A stretch of 45,555 nt of DNA from Candidatus Woesearchaeota archaeon (GTDB lineage: Archaea > Nanobdellota > Nanobdellia > Woesearchaeales > JAIPIC01): assembly GCA_021734865.1 (NCBI GenBank), contig JAIPIC010000008.1:1-45555 (forward strand), written 5' to 3'. The notes under the pieces were generated by a model. It worked only from the letters and a program-made list of their open reading frames with translations, was not told the origin of the DNA and made no database searches. Below are positions 1-7,979 of the stretch, one piece after another (positions within the stretch are counted from its first letter, which is position 1; every line of letters begins with the position of its first letter). Position numbers and translations under genes: made by a program.

Positions 1-2
1 AC

Positions 3-134
3 AAAATGGAGTTTCAGCCACAGAGATGGGCATTAGACCATTTTGTAAAATTATACAATGAAGAAAGATTACATCAAGGAATAGGATACAAAGTACCACT
101 TGAAAGATACAAGAGTGCAAACAATTCGGTTTAG
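3..134 (+). pseudogene. C-terminal end of an integrase-core transposase (cut by window edge)
   Basis: The frame open from base 3 to the TAG at 132-134 encodes a tail containing HFVKLYNEERLHQGIGYKVP followed by LERY. This is the usual end of rve-type (IS3/IS481-like) transposases, where an N-x-x-R-x-H-Q-G motif follows the last catalytic Glu. Only about 43 residues lie in the window, so whether the element is intact or a remnant cannot be told. No terminal inverted repeat was recognised downstream. The family assignment rests on this one motif. Confidence 0.6.
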
Positions 135-215
135 TTCAGAGTCTTTTCTGGTGCATGGTGTTCAAGTGCTTGGCATAATTACACTGCGTTTGTAAAAATA
201 GGCAATCCATCAATA

Positions 216-296
216 TTGTTTTACCATATATTGTTTCTGCATATACTAGATATTGTTTCAGTATATACTAGTTATTTTTTTAGCATATGCTGGTTT
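216..296. repeat. 22-base imperfect tandem repeat upstream of a membrane-protein gene
   Basis: Three consecutive 22-base units start at 231, 253 and 275, each built as TTGTTTC-(t/a)-G-(c/t)-ATATACTAG-like sequence, and a partial fourth copy lies at 216-230. The array ends about 25 bases before the TATA-like box of the gene at 354. Regular spacing near two DNA helical turns could fit an operator, but this is inference. Confidence 0.5.
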
Positions 297-321
297 AACT
301 GATACTACTGTAAAATGAAAA

Positions 322-331
322 AATATTTATA
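322..331 (+). promoter_or_regulatory. TATA-like box for the gene at 354
   Basis: The sequence ATATTTATAG lies about 25 bases before the ATG at 354. This is the distance expected if transcription starts at or next to the start codon (leaderless mRNA, common in archaea). No Shine-Dalgarno sequence precedes the ATG. Confidence 0.45.
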
Positions 332-353
332 GTATGACATTTTAGATATAATT

Positions 354-1025
354 ATGAAGGGGGAAAATTATTTTGTAATATTTTTCTTGATGATAACAGC
401 AATTTTATCGCTGTATATTGTCCCGGTTTATGGACCGGATAGGATTGGACATCTTATTTTTTTAATGGCTATTGTCGTTGTGGGAGGTCTTGGTCTTTTA
501 GGTGTTTATATCCAATCTAATACAGGATTGATAATTGAGGCAATAGCGTTTGGAGCTGTACTTATGAATTCAGTACTGATGCTTCCAAAATTCTCTGGTG
601 TATTTCTTCTTATAGCCGGAGCATCATCAACAATCGGATTGATATATTCTGTACTCTTGATTGGCAGACCTAGGTCTACACCTGTAAAAGTAGCATTTTC
701 AAAGAAAAGACATCTGATTGAAAAAGAAATAGGGGAAATTAATATTAAAAAACCCACAGTAATAATTGAGGATTATAACATTCCTAAGCCAACCAAAAAA
801 GTAAATAAAATAGTTAAAAAAGCCAGAACAGTCAGAAAACCCACATCTTCTGTTAAAAATAAATCAATCAAAAAATCTACTAAGTCTAGGACCACTAAAA
901 AAACAGATAGAAAGGCAAAAAAGGTTGTGCCTAAGAAGACTAAAAAACCGGCTAAGTCGAAAGTCAAGAAGACTGCTAAAAGAGCATCAAAGAAAAAAGC
1001 AGTAATATCCAAGAAAAAACTCTAA
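354..1025 (+). CDS. Membrane protein with long lysine-rich tail
   Basis: The 223-residue protein has about four hydrophobic helices in residues 1-110. These are followed by a strongly basic tail (about 130-223) full of KK, PK and KKT repeats, resembling histone H1-like or nucleic-acid-binding tails. I do not recognise a named family. A plausible role is anchoring nucleic acid or the anionic cell surface to the membrane, but this is inference. A TATA-like box at 322 points to a leaderless transcript. It is convergent with lspA, whose stop lies about 10 bases away. Confidence 0.7.
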   Translation: MKGENYFVIFFLMITAILSLYIVPVYGPDRIGHLIFLMAIVVVGGLGLLGVYIQSNTGLIIEAIAFGAVLMNSVLMLPKFSGVFLLIAGASSTIGLIYSVLLIGRPRSTPVKVAFSKKRHLIEKEIGEINIKKPTVIIEDYNIPKPTKKVNKIVKKARTVRKPTSSVKNKSIKKSTKSRTTKKTDRKAKKVVPKKTKKPAKSKVKKTAKRASKKKAVISKKKL

Positions 1026-1035
1026 AAAGGCGACT

Positions 1036-1470
1036 CTACTTATTTATTAATTTGTTAGTATACATCAATAAGATTATTACTACTGATACAGTAAGATAAC
1101 TATCTGCAAGGTTGAAGATTGGCCAGATGTAAAAGTCTATGAAATCAAGAACGCCTCCACTAATAATTCTATCTATTAAATTGCCTATCAGACCAGCTGC
1201 AAAGAGGGTCCAGAAGGGGTATTCATCACTTTGGATCCTATTTGCGTACAGGAACAGAATTATTACTACCACTACTGAGATTAGTATCAGGACTAAATTA
1301 TTTCCAGTGAATAAGGAAAATGCTGCACCTGTATTAACAGTGGGATTAATACGGATTAAATCTGGAACAATTTCAAGATAATCTGTGAATAGAAACCTTT
1401 TGGTCAGTTGGTCTACAAAAACAAGAACCAGCAAGAGTGTAAGATATAACTTACCATTTCTTTTTATCAT
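1036..1470 (-). CDS. lspA: Lipoprotein signal peptidase (signal peptidase II)
   Basis: The 144-residue integral membrane aspartic protease has four predicted transmembrane helices. LspA removes signal peptides of diacylglyceryl-modified prolipoproteins. Family motifs are clear: a VDQLTK motif near the N terminus, NTGAAFS, GNLIDRI with a catalytic Asp, GGVLDFIDF, and FNLADS with the second catalytic Asp. It is the last gene of a minus-strand operon and overlaps the preceding gene by 20 bases. LspA is typical of bacteria and patchy in archaea. A cyclophilin with a good lipobox at 17821 is a likely substrate in this genome. Confidence 0.9.
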   Translation of the reverse strand: MIKRNGKLYLTLLLVLVFVDQLTKRFLFTDYLEIVPDLIRINPTVNTGAAFSLFTGNNLVLILISVVVVIILFLYANRIQSDEYPFWTLFAAGLIGNLIDRIISGGVLDFIDFYIWPIFNLADSYLTVSVVIILLMYTNKLINK

Positions 1471-1873
1471 TCTTTATCAAATCTTCAATAACCACCAGCC
1501 TTTGGTTGATGTTCTCAATCCCTGCTCTTAAAACATCTATCTTTGTTGATAGGATTTCAATCTCTTTTGATATGAGTTGATCGCCTTGAAGGCTTGAGGT
1601 CTGAGTTGATTGTTGGTTTGGTACATTTCTAACAGTCGCTGGATTGAAGGGTGCATCAAAACGTTCTCCAGATTCATGGGAATCCATATCTGGAAGACCT
1701 TGTCCCATTTCTGGCAAGCCCAGGTCCGGCTGATTACCCATAGACCTATGGCTAGAGCTACTGATTCCAGAGTTAAAACTCTCGACAGGATTATTTTCTA
1801 ATCCTGTGTCCAAACCAGAACTGAACGGATCATCGTCTTTTTTCCAAAACTGAATTTTATCAAATATTGACAT
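1451..1873 (-). CDS. Hypothetical protein with disordered centre and coiled-coil C terminus
   Basis: The 140-residue protein starts with a short basic/aromatic segment (MSIFDKIQFWKKDDD). A polar Ser/Asn/Gln/Gly-rich low-complexity stretch follows (about 15-95), and it ends in a predicted coiled coil (about 96-135, ISKEIEILSTKIDVLRAGIE). No family was recognised. It overlaps both neighbours (14 and 20 bases), so it is translationally coupled within the five-gene minus operon ending with lspA. The layout of short head, low-complexity linker and coiled coil resembles the proteins at 2614 and 3711, suggesting a structural assembly. That is inference. Confidence 0.65.
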   Translation of the reverse strand: MSIFDKIQFWKKDDDPFSSGLDTGLENNPVESFNSGISSSSHRSMGNQPDLGLPEMGQGLPDMDSHESGERFDAPFNPATVRNVPNQQSTQTSSLQGDQLISKEIEILSTKIDVLRAGIENINQRLVVIEDLIKNDKKKW

Positions 1874-2603
1874 TTTTGATTTCCAGAAGTTTGCTTATCA
1901 TATTCTTAATATATCCTATACTCGCTGGTAAAGTATCAGCTAGTCTAACAGCCATTGTCCGAGGATGGATTTCAATCTTTCCCTCTTTGAATGCACTTAT
2001 TGATTCAACTGGATGTTTACCAACGTAATTAAACCACATTCCTGCAAACAGTGTACCTTTTAAATTGGTCACATCATCCCCATATTCTTGATTCAGAAGT
2101 TCTTCAGTGATATTTTTGGAATTATCATGACTTGATATTGTGGCCAATAAAAGACCATATGGTGACTGGCTTCTCAATACTTGCAAAATCTGATTGTTTG
2201 ATAAACCATAACCTTGAAATTCAAGACTATCCTCTGAATCTAATATACTGGAGTCGATAATGAATGCACGAGAAGCTGTCTCAAGTATGGATCCGATACC
2301 ATCCTCCTGATATAGCTTATTTATTTCAGTCAACTCCATCGCATCTAAGGATGAATAATTCATCGGGCCATAAACAAGATTTCCGGCAATGATATCACCT
2401 CTATCATTAAGTAGAAGGAGGTACGGCTTACTATCGTCTATCCTGACCATATCCGAATATGCAAGATAACCTACAATTCCTGTGAATACAATAACTAGTA
2501 ATACAACATATATAACTGCAACTATAACCTTCTTGATTACTTTGAGTATAAACACTATCATAACAATCACTAAAATAACACTAATTATAAGCCCTATGTC
2601 CAT
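1860..2603 (-). CDS. Hypothetical membrane-anchored protein
   Basis: The 247-residue protein has two hydrophobic segments at the N terminus (about residues 3-22 and 27-50). A mainly soluble domain of about 195 residues follows, probably extracytoplasmic or peripheral. The stretch GYGLSNNQILQVLRSQ resembles a helical motif (GLSNNQIVSSLQ) in the neighbour at 2614, so the two may share a small helical module. I do not recognise the family. It sits 10 bases after the stop of the gene at 2614 and overlaps the next gene by 14 bases. Confidence 0.65.
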   Translation of the reverse strand: MDIGLIISVILVIVMIVFILKVIKKVIVAVIYVVLLVIVFTGIVGYLAYSDMVRIDDSKPYLLLLNDRGDIIAGNLVYGPMNYSSLDAMELTEINKLYQEDGIGSILETASRAFIIDSSILDSEDSLEFQGYGLSNNQILQVLRSQSPYGLLLATISSHDNSKNITEELLNQEYGDDVTNLKGTLFAGMWFNYVGKHPVESISAFKEGKIEIHPRTMAVRLADTLPASIGYIKNMISKLLEIKNVNI

Positions 2604-2613
2604 TTTAACCTCC

Positions 2614-3678
2614 TTATTTCTTTTTCATTATTTTTGTTATTCTGGACAATTCTGAAACATTCTCCGTAAATGTTGGCAGTACTTTTTGAAATACTTTCTC
2701 CATTGCTTTGATCTCGGTTCCGACTGACAGTATATTCTTATCATACTCACCAATCTTCCCGATGATGGCTTTGTGAAGACTATCAAAGTTTCCTTTTAGA
2801 TCGTTAAATTCCTGATCCATTCGGGACAATTTAGCCTCTGTTACAGTCTTCCATTCGACTATCCGATTGACATTCTTGATGAGCTGGTCCCATTTTTCAT
2901 CAATAATTGCTTCAGCAATCTCTTCAATCCTTTCTGACATTGAGTCTGATCCACCTGAAGGACCCATTCCAGGAGGCATAGGTCCACCCATTGCTCCAAA
3001 GTCTGGACTGGACTGTTCCATGCTGGGTGGAGGTCCACCCATCCCAGGCGGCGGCTGACCCATCCTGGGAGGCATAGGTCCTCCCATTCCTGGCGGTGGC
3101 TGACCATACATTCCCATTGGAGAACTGTCATTCATTCCAGAAGGCATTCCTGAGGGGCCTCCAGAATTGTCAAATTGCATATTGTCCTGCTGCATATCAG
3201 GACCGCCAAAATTGTTATCTGGTGGTGATCCAGGTTGATTTCCAAATGGATTATCTGGTTGATTCCCTTGCATACCTGGAGGAGACATAGAACCACCAGG
3301 CATATTCTGTGGGGCCCCTGGTGGAGCACCAAAAGGATCTTCTGATGAATTAGCAGGTCCTCCGGGCATTTGAGGTGGACCGCCTTGTGGGTTAAAATTC
3401 ATTGGGTTCTCTGGATCTGCATTTTCTTTAGGATCGTTCATTTGCATAGCATTCACACCTCCTTTGATGTCTGCCTGATTCATTGCGTCAAAAATCTGAT
3501 GAGATTGATATCCTTCCCTCTGAAGGGAGCTAACAATTTGATTATTTGATAAACCCTGCTGCCTCAATGATAACACTTTGTTCGTCGGTGTACCATCTTG
3601 TGTATTCGATGGCGGTGGTGGTTCAACTGGAGGCACGACCGGGTGGGTTTTCTTCCTGAATATATCTTTTAATCCCAT
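2614..3678 (-). CDS. Pro/Gly/Met-rich protein with C-terminal coiled coil
   Basis: The 354-residue protein has three parts. A short N-terminal region contains a helical motif (about residues 38-70, LRQQGLSNNQIVSSLQREGY). A long low-complexity centre (about 80-245) is rich in PPGMGGP/QPPPGM repeats. A helical, coiled-coil C terminus (about 247-354) contains WDQLIKNVNRIVEW. Such architecture appears beside archaeal pilus or archaellum-like ATPase genes in DPANN genomes, and here the ATPase at 4323 is divergent from the operon. The function is unknown; a scaffold role is inference. Confidence 0.65.
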   Translation of the reverse strand: MGLKDIFRKKTHPVVPPVEPPPPSNTQDGTPTNKVLSLRQQGLSNNQIVSSLQREGYQSHQIFDAMNQADIKGGVNAMQMNDPKENADPENPMNFNPQGGPPQMPGGPANSSEDPFGAPPGAPQNMPGGSMSPPGMQGNQPDNPFGNQPGSPPDNNFGGPDMQQDNMQFDNSGGPSGMPSGMNDSSPMGMYGQPPPGMGGPMPPRMGQPPPGMGGPPPSMEQSSPDFGAMGGPMPPGMGPSGGSDSMSERIEEIAEAIIDEKWDQLIKNVNRIVEWKTVTEAKLSRMDQEFNDLKGNFDSLHKAIIGKIGEYDKNILSVGTEIKAMEKVFQKVLPTFTENVSELSRITKIMKKK

Positions 3679-3710
3679 ATTTATTACCTTTTGTTGTGTA
3701 ATTTAAATAA

Positions 3711-4181
3711 TTAATGGTCACTGAGCTTATATTCCTTTAAAATCCTGTCAAGCTCATCATGCGTGACAAAATTCATAGGCTCCCAAAGGTTTATATATTT
3801 TTCAAGGACTTTAACTTCATCTGTTTTGGCACATAATTTAAGTTCACGAATTATTAATATCATCTCATTCTTAAGATCACGTATTATTGATTTTAGTTCG
3901 CTGATATCTGAATTTATAGTCTTGATCTCAGAAATCTGGCTTTTATTATTTGAGATCATATTCTGTTCTGTTAGCTGGAATTTCTTACGAATATTGATAT
4001 ACCCTTCTTCCATAACCCTAAGCCTACGGCTGAAATTGTGGAGCTGATTAGAAAGATCGTTTACATACTTCATAGGATCCTCTTTTGTCTTTTGTGAAAA
4101 GAGAGATCCCGAGTCTTTTTTTTCCTCTTTTTTTTGAGATTTGTTATCAACAAAGCTCAGATTAAACCCCGAATCTGACAT
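3711..4181 (-). CDS. Coiled-coil protein, FlaC/FlaD-like C terminus (tentative)
   Basis: The 156-residue, highly charged protein has a long predicted coiled coil (about 40-115) and an ending LEKYINLWEPMNFVTHDELD. That ending resembles short C-terminal domains of archaellum-accessory-like proteins in DPANN archaea. The match is from memory and tentative. It is the first gene of the minus operon, with a TATA-like box at 4201-4217 about 25 bases before its ATG. The divergent ATPase gene shares this promoter region, supporting a joint role in a surface or secretion machine. Confidence 0.6.
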   Translation of the reverse strand: MSDSGFNLSFVDNKSQKKEEKKDSGSLFSQKTKEDPMKYVNDLSNQLHNFSRRLRVMEEGYINIRKKFQLTEQNMISNNKSQISEIKTINSDISELKSIIRDLKNEMILIIRELKLCAKTDEVKVLEKYINLWEPMNFVTHDELDRILKEYKLSDH

Positions 4182-4200
4182 ATGGGGCGTATTAGGAATA

Positions 4201-4217
4201 TTTATATATATAAATTT
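4201..4217. promoter_or_regulatory. Shared, near-palindromic TATA region of divergent genes
   Basis: TTTATATATATAAATTT is AT-only and almost self-complementary. It lies about 20-30 bases from the ATG of the minus-strand gene at 4181 and about 20-25 bases from an ATG at 4231 on the plus strand. It can therefore serve both directions. Confidence 0.5.
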
Positions 4218-4322
4218 AATTGATATTATTATGAAAAGGGGTGTTGTTCTATAGCAGCGAAAGCAGTAGAAAAGGTCAAAAGTTGTAAGTACGATGTTCT
4301 CAGAGAAGGTGATGAAGTCACA

Positions 4323-6527
4323 TTGAGAATTGACTGCGAAAATTGTTCTACTTCTCCGTCAGTTGAAGACAGTGGTATCTGCATGGCCAAGACAGTTGAG
4401 ATATTGTCAAATCTCAGGGATGTTACAAAGATTGTTTTTGCCCAAAAGAGAGATTATGAATACGATTATGCACAGACCCAGATGCTTTCTGAGATAGCTG
4501 AGGTATATAAAAAGCTTATTCGTGAGAGGAATGTGCTTGGTTATCATTCTCTTTCTGGCAACCCAGCAAGATTTAACCAGATTCAAAGAATAATGTTTAA
4601 TCTGATTAAATCCGATCCTCTTGGTGCTTATGTGGAGCTTGAGAGGATACTTCGTGAAGAGAGGATAGCTCTTGACAAAGCCAGAGACAAGATGTCAGCT
4701 GCGCAGAATAAACGGTATATACAAATAATGGAATATGTGCTGGGTCTTCTGAATGAAACTAAACTGATTTCTGTTTCAAGCCCGTTTCTTGCAGGTTATC
4801 GGGTTGGTGAGAGGGACCTATACAGACGAATCTTTAACCCTGCAATCAAGCCAGACTTCATGTTCACAAAACTTATGGCTGCTTATCCTAATGATGGTGT
4901 TGAACTGGACAATTATTCTGTGGATGATACTGAAGTCACAATTTTTCAGCTTTCTGATAATGTGCAATATCTGTATCATATTATGCCTCCGGAATTCAAG
5001 CTGGATGAGGAGAAATATGAACTGCTTGACCTTGCAAGGAACATCATGGCGGAGCATAAACCTAAGAAGGACGAGTTTGTTGACCCGGAAAGGATGCGGT
5101 CTGTTTTCTATAATGTTGGAAGCGATCTCTTGGAAGATTTAGCCAACTATCGGAATATTAGGTTAAGGGCAAAGGAATTAGATTCTCTTACTAAAATTCT
5201 GGTGAGGTATACTGTTGGATTTGGTCTCGTCGAGGTGTTATTAAGTGATGAAAAAATCCAGGATGTATCAATCAACTCCCCCATGGGTCAGATACCAATA
5301 TTTGTTGTTCATGCAGATTTTGATGACTGCCGAACAAATATCATTCCAACAAACACTGAAGCTGAGAGTTGGGCTTCTAAGCTAAGGATGGTGTCCGGAA
5401 GGCCACTTGATGAAGCAAATCCTCTGTTAGATACTGAGTTAGAGCTTCCTGGAGCGTCAACAAGGGTTTCTGCCATTACAAGACCTCTTGACCCGTCCGG
5501 AATTGCTTTCTCATTCAGGCGACATAGGGATCGGCCTTGGACCTTACCTTTGTATATTAAGAATAAAATGGTCAATCCGCTGGCCGCAGGCCTTATCAGT
5601 TTTCTTGTTGATGGAACGAGGACTCTGCTTGTGGCTGGAACGAGGAGTTCTGGAAAGAGTTCATTCCTATCTTCAATCCTGGTCGAAATAATGCGAAGAT
5701 ATAGGATAATTACAATTGAGGATACCCTGGAGCTCCCTACAAATTCGATGAGAAGGCTAGGATTCAATATTCAACCAATGAAAGTTGCCTCAGCACTTTC
5801 TGTCGGTAGCAGTGAGATGAGTGCTGCTGATGGTATCCGATCGACGTTAAGGCTTGGAGATTCCTCTTTGATAGTTGGAGAGGTACGAAGCTCTGAAGCT
5901 GTTGCTCTTTATGAAGCCATGAGAGTCGGCGCTGCAGCAAATGTTGTTGCGGGAACGATTCACGGTGATTCACCATATGGTGTTTTTGACCGGGTCGTTA
6001 ATGATATTGGTGTACCTAAAACATCTTTTAAGGCTACAGATATAATTATCATTGCTGCTCCTATCAAGTCAGCAGATGGTATGCATAAAATGCGTCGTGT
6101 GACTCAGATAACTGAGGTTCGTAAACAATGGTCGGATGATCCTCTAATTGAGGGAGGGTTTTGTGACCTATTCAAATATGATGCTAAGAGAGATGAGCTT
6201 ATGCCAACCGATGATTTAATTACTGGAGAATCTGAGGTCCTCAAGCTAATTGCTGGAAACATTGTTGATTTTGCTGGAAACTGGGATGCTGTATGGGAAA
6301 ATATCCAGCTCAGGGGCAAATGTAAAAAGCGTCAAGTCGAGATGTCTGAACAATATGACGATCCTGAACTATTAGAAGCTGAATTTACTATCCTCTGTAA
6401 TGATATGATGCATCTTATTAGTGAGAGGATAAAGACAAAGTCAGGTGTTCTTGATACAAAAAAAATATTCTTTGAGTGGGAACAGTGGTTGACTCATCAT
6501 CTTAAGAAAAAAAAGCAGATAAGATAA
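4323..6527 (+). CDS. Archaeal GspE/PilB-type secretion or pilus assembly ATPase
   Basis: The protein is a 734-residue or longer ATPase of the archaeal type II/IV secretion superfamily, which powers assembly of pilus- or archaellum-like filaments at the inner face of the membrane. Walker A is GTRSSGKSS (near residue 440) and the Walker B-like segment is SSLIVGEVRSSEA. TIHGDSPYGVFDRVVND is the His-box region. The N terminus has a Cys-rich motif, IDCENC…GIC. Coding sequence extends upstream: the frame is open back to 4224 and reads …KYDVLREGDEV…, the expected family start. That extension lacks an ATG/GTG/TTG; an SD-like AGGGGTG (4237-4243) precedes an in-frame ATA at 4251, and an ATG at 4231 is in another frame. 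The listed TTG start at 4323 is therefore probably too short. Confidence 0.88.
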   Translation: MRIDCENCSTSPSVEDSGICMAKTVEILSNLRDVTKIVFAQKRDYEYDYAQTQMLSEIAEVYKKLIRERNVLGYHSLSGNPARFNQIQRIMFNLIKSDPLGAYVELERILREERIALDKARDKMSAAQNKRYIQIMEYVLGLLNETKLISVSSPFLAGYRVGERDLYRRIFNPAIKPDFMFTKLMAAYPNDGVELDNYSVDDTEVTIFQLSDNVQYLYHIMPPEFKLDEEKYELLDLARNIMAEHKPKKDEFVDPERMRSVFYNVGSDLLEDLANYRNIRLRAKELDSLTKILVRYTVGFGLVEVLLSDEKIQDVSINSPMGQIPIFVVHADFDDCRTNIIPTNTEAESWASKLRMVSGRPLDEANPLLDTELELPGASTRVSAITRPLDPSGIAFSFRRHRDRPWTLPLYIKNKMVNPLAAGLISFLVDGTRTLLVAGTRSSGKSSFLSSILVEIMRRYRIITIEDTLELPTNSMRRLGFNIQPMKVASALSVGSSEMSAADGIRSTLRLGDSSLIVGEVRSSEAVALYEAMRVGAAANVVAGTIHGDSPYGVFDRVVNDIGVPKTSFKATDIIIIAAPIKSADGMHKMRRVTQITEVRKQWSDDPLIEGGFCDLFKYDAKRDELMPTDDLITGESEVLKLIAGNIVDFAGNWDAVWENIQLRGKCKKRQVEMSEQYDDPELLEAEFTILCNDMMHLISERIKTKSGVLDTKKIFFEWEQWLTHHLKKKKQIR

Positions 6528-6934
6528 GACAGGCAGAGAATAAAAATTAGTTTATCTGCAAGATACCCTGATTTTACAATTCCTTTTATTCTGAAGGGGA
6601 TTGGATATAGTGGTCTTAGACCTTTATGATTCAACTGGTCAATGAGAAGATGCGAACCGATCCCAATGATCAGTATTTTTGCGGCTGTTTGAGATATTAT
6701 ATAAGCAACCATTGTTGCAAATGCCATAAACCATACTGAATGGAAGAATCCTCGGTGCTCCAGTTCAAGAAAACTGAAGAATCTTCCTATCAGAGATTTT
6801 TTTGCATCAATATCTGGAAGGATTGAACTGAATAATAGTAAAGGGATATGCCAAGATTCAAATTGAATGAACTGTGTATATGCAACAATTGAATATAAGA
6901 CTAAAGAGAATGCCATGTGTGTGTAAAATTTCAT
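6497..6934 (-). CDS. YdjM-like membrane-bound metal-dependent hydrolase
   Basis: The 145-residue protein has about four transmembrane helices and the family's conserved polar residues: THMAFSLV at the N terminus, LPDID, HRGFFHS, and GIGSHLLIDQLNHKG before RPLYP. The family (PF04307, YdjM/LexA-regulated) is annotated as a putative metal-dependent hydrolase, and its substrate is not established. The 3' end overlaps the convergent ATPase gene by 31 bases. Confidence 0.8.
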   Translation of the reverse strand: MKFYTHMAFSLVLYSIVAYTQFIQFESWHIPLLLFSSILPDIDAKKSLIGRFFSFLELEHRGFFHSVWFMAFATMVAYIISQTAAKILIIGIGSHLLIDQLNHKGLRPLYPIPFRIKGIVKSGYLADKLIFILCLSYLICFFFLR

Positions 6935-7066
6935 TTTCCCTTACCCAGTTCACCTTGGTTTTCACCTGATTTCTATTTTTTTTGGAAAACCATTTATTAA
7001 TATAAGTATCATAAATATAAGTGTTATTAAGACTGTGAAACACAAGGTGTAGAATCACAAACAGTT

Positions 7067-7861
7067 TTATGTCAAAAGCTTTTTTATTTTTTTGATTTGT
7101 TTTAATGTTTCTTTTTCTCCAGCATTCATCATGGCTCTTGGATGCTTAAAATCAGACCAAGAATAATTTAGGACTGGAGTTATTGTGATAGGTTTTGCTT
7201 TCTTTAATACATTCTCACTGTATCCAGTAAGTTGCTGTTGCATCACAATTATGCTTTTTAGGGCAACGTTAAATATATTTGAGCCGGTCTTCTTATATTT
7301 GCCATTCAGAAGGTTTACTCCAATGATTATATCACATCCAGCACTTTCAAGGCAATGAAATGGGAGTGGTGTTGTAACACCTCCGTCTACCAGAAGCATC
7401 TTACCTTCAGATACTGGGCTAAAAACAACAGGTAACGCTATACTCGCTCTGATGGCTTTAAGCACATCTCCTCTTGAATAGACATATTCCTTTCCGGTAT
7501 TTAGATTGGATGCTACTATCTTAAGTGGAACTTTTAGCTTGCTGAAAGTCAGTCCACCATCTGCTTCGAGTATATCTGAAATGTATTTCATAAGTTTATT
7601 TCCTTTAATAAAACCTGTCTGAATACTGAAATCAATTAGTTTTAATGGGTCTTGTCTTGAGAATTCTATTGCCAGTTTTTCAAGTATTGATATGCTCTTG
7701 TATTTTGCATAAAGGGCCCCTATAATTGATCCAATACTTGTTCCTGCAATGATGTCAGGCTCAATATTATTTTCTCTTAAGACCTTAAGTACCCCTATGT
7801 GGGCTATCCCTCTCGCGACACCACCACCGAGAGCAAGGCCAACCTTTTTTCTTTTTTTCAT
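7067..7861 (-). CDS. Patatin-like phospholipase (RssA/YchK type)
   Basis: The 264-residue protein is a serine-aspartate dyad lipid acyl hydrolase. The glycine-rich oxyanion hole GLALGGGVARG is at residues 8-18. The nucleophile elbow GTSIG is near residue 41, and the catalytic Asp lies in VDGGVTTPLP near 160. It has the length usual for stand-alone bacterial and archaeal patatins, with no signal peptide, so it is probably cytoplasmic or membrane-peripheral. It stands alone, with gaps of over 100 bases on both sides. Confidence 0.9.
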   Translation of the reverse strand: MKKRKKVGLALGGGVARGIAHIGVLKVLRENNIEPDIIAGTSIGSIIGALYAKYKSISILEKLAIEFSRQDPLKLIDFSIQTGFIKGNKLMKYISDILEADGGLTFSKLKVPLKIVASNLNTGKEYVYSRGDVLKAIRASIALPVVFSPVSEGKMLLVDGGVTTPLPFHCLESAGCDIIIGVNLLNGKYKKTGSNIFNVALKSIIVMQQQLTGYSENVLKKAKPITITPVLNYSWSDFKHPRAMMNAGEKETLKQIKKIKKLLT

Positions 7862-7979
7862 CTGTTGTTCATCTGTTATAGTAAGTCAAATATCATCAAT
7901 AAATAATTGCTGTCCACACTAATGTACGGAGTTTTGAAATCATATGAAAATCCCTCTTGAAATATTAAATAAAAAGGTT

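Noticed and set aside
2867-3332. Several overlapping frames opposite or beside the Pro/Gly/Met-rich gene
   Set aside because: They arise from the low-complexity GGT/CCA-rich coding sequence of the minus-strand gene at 2614.
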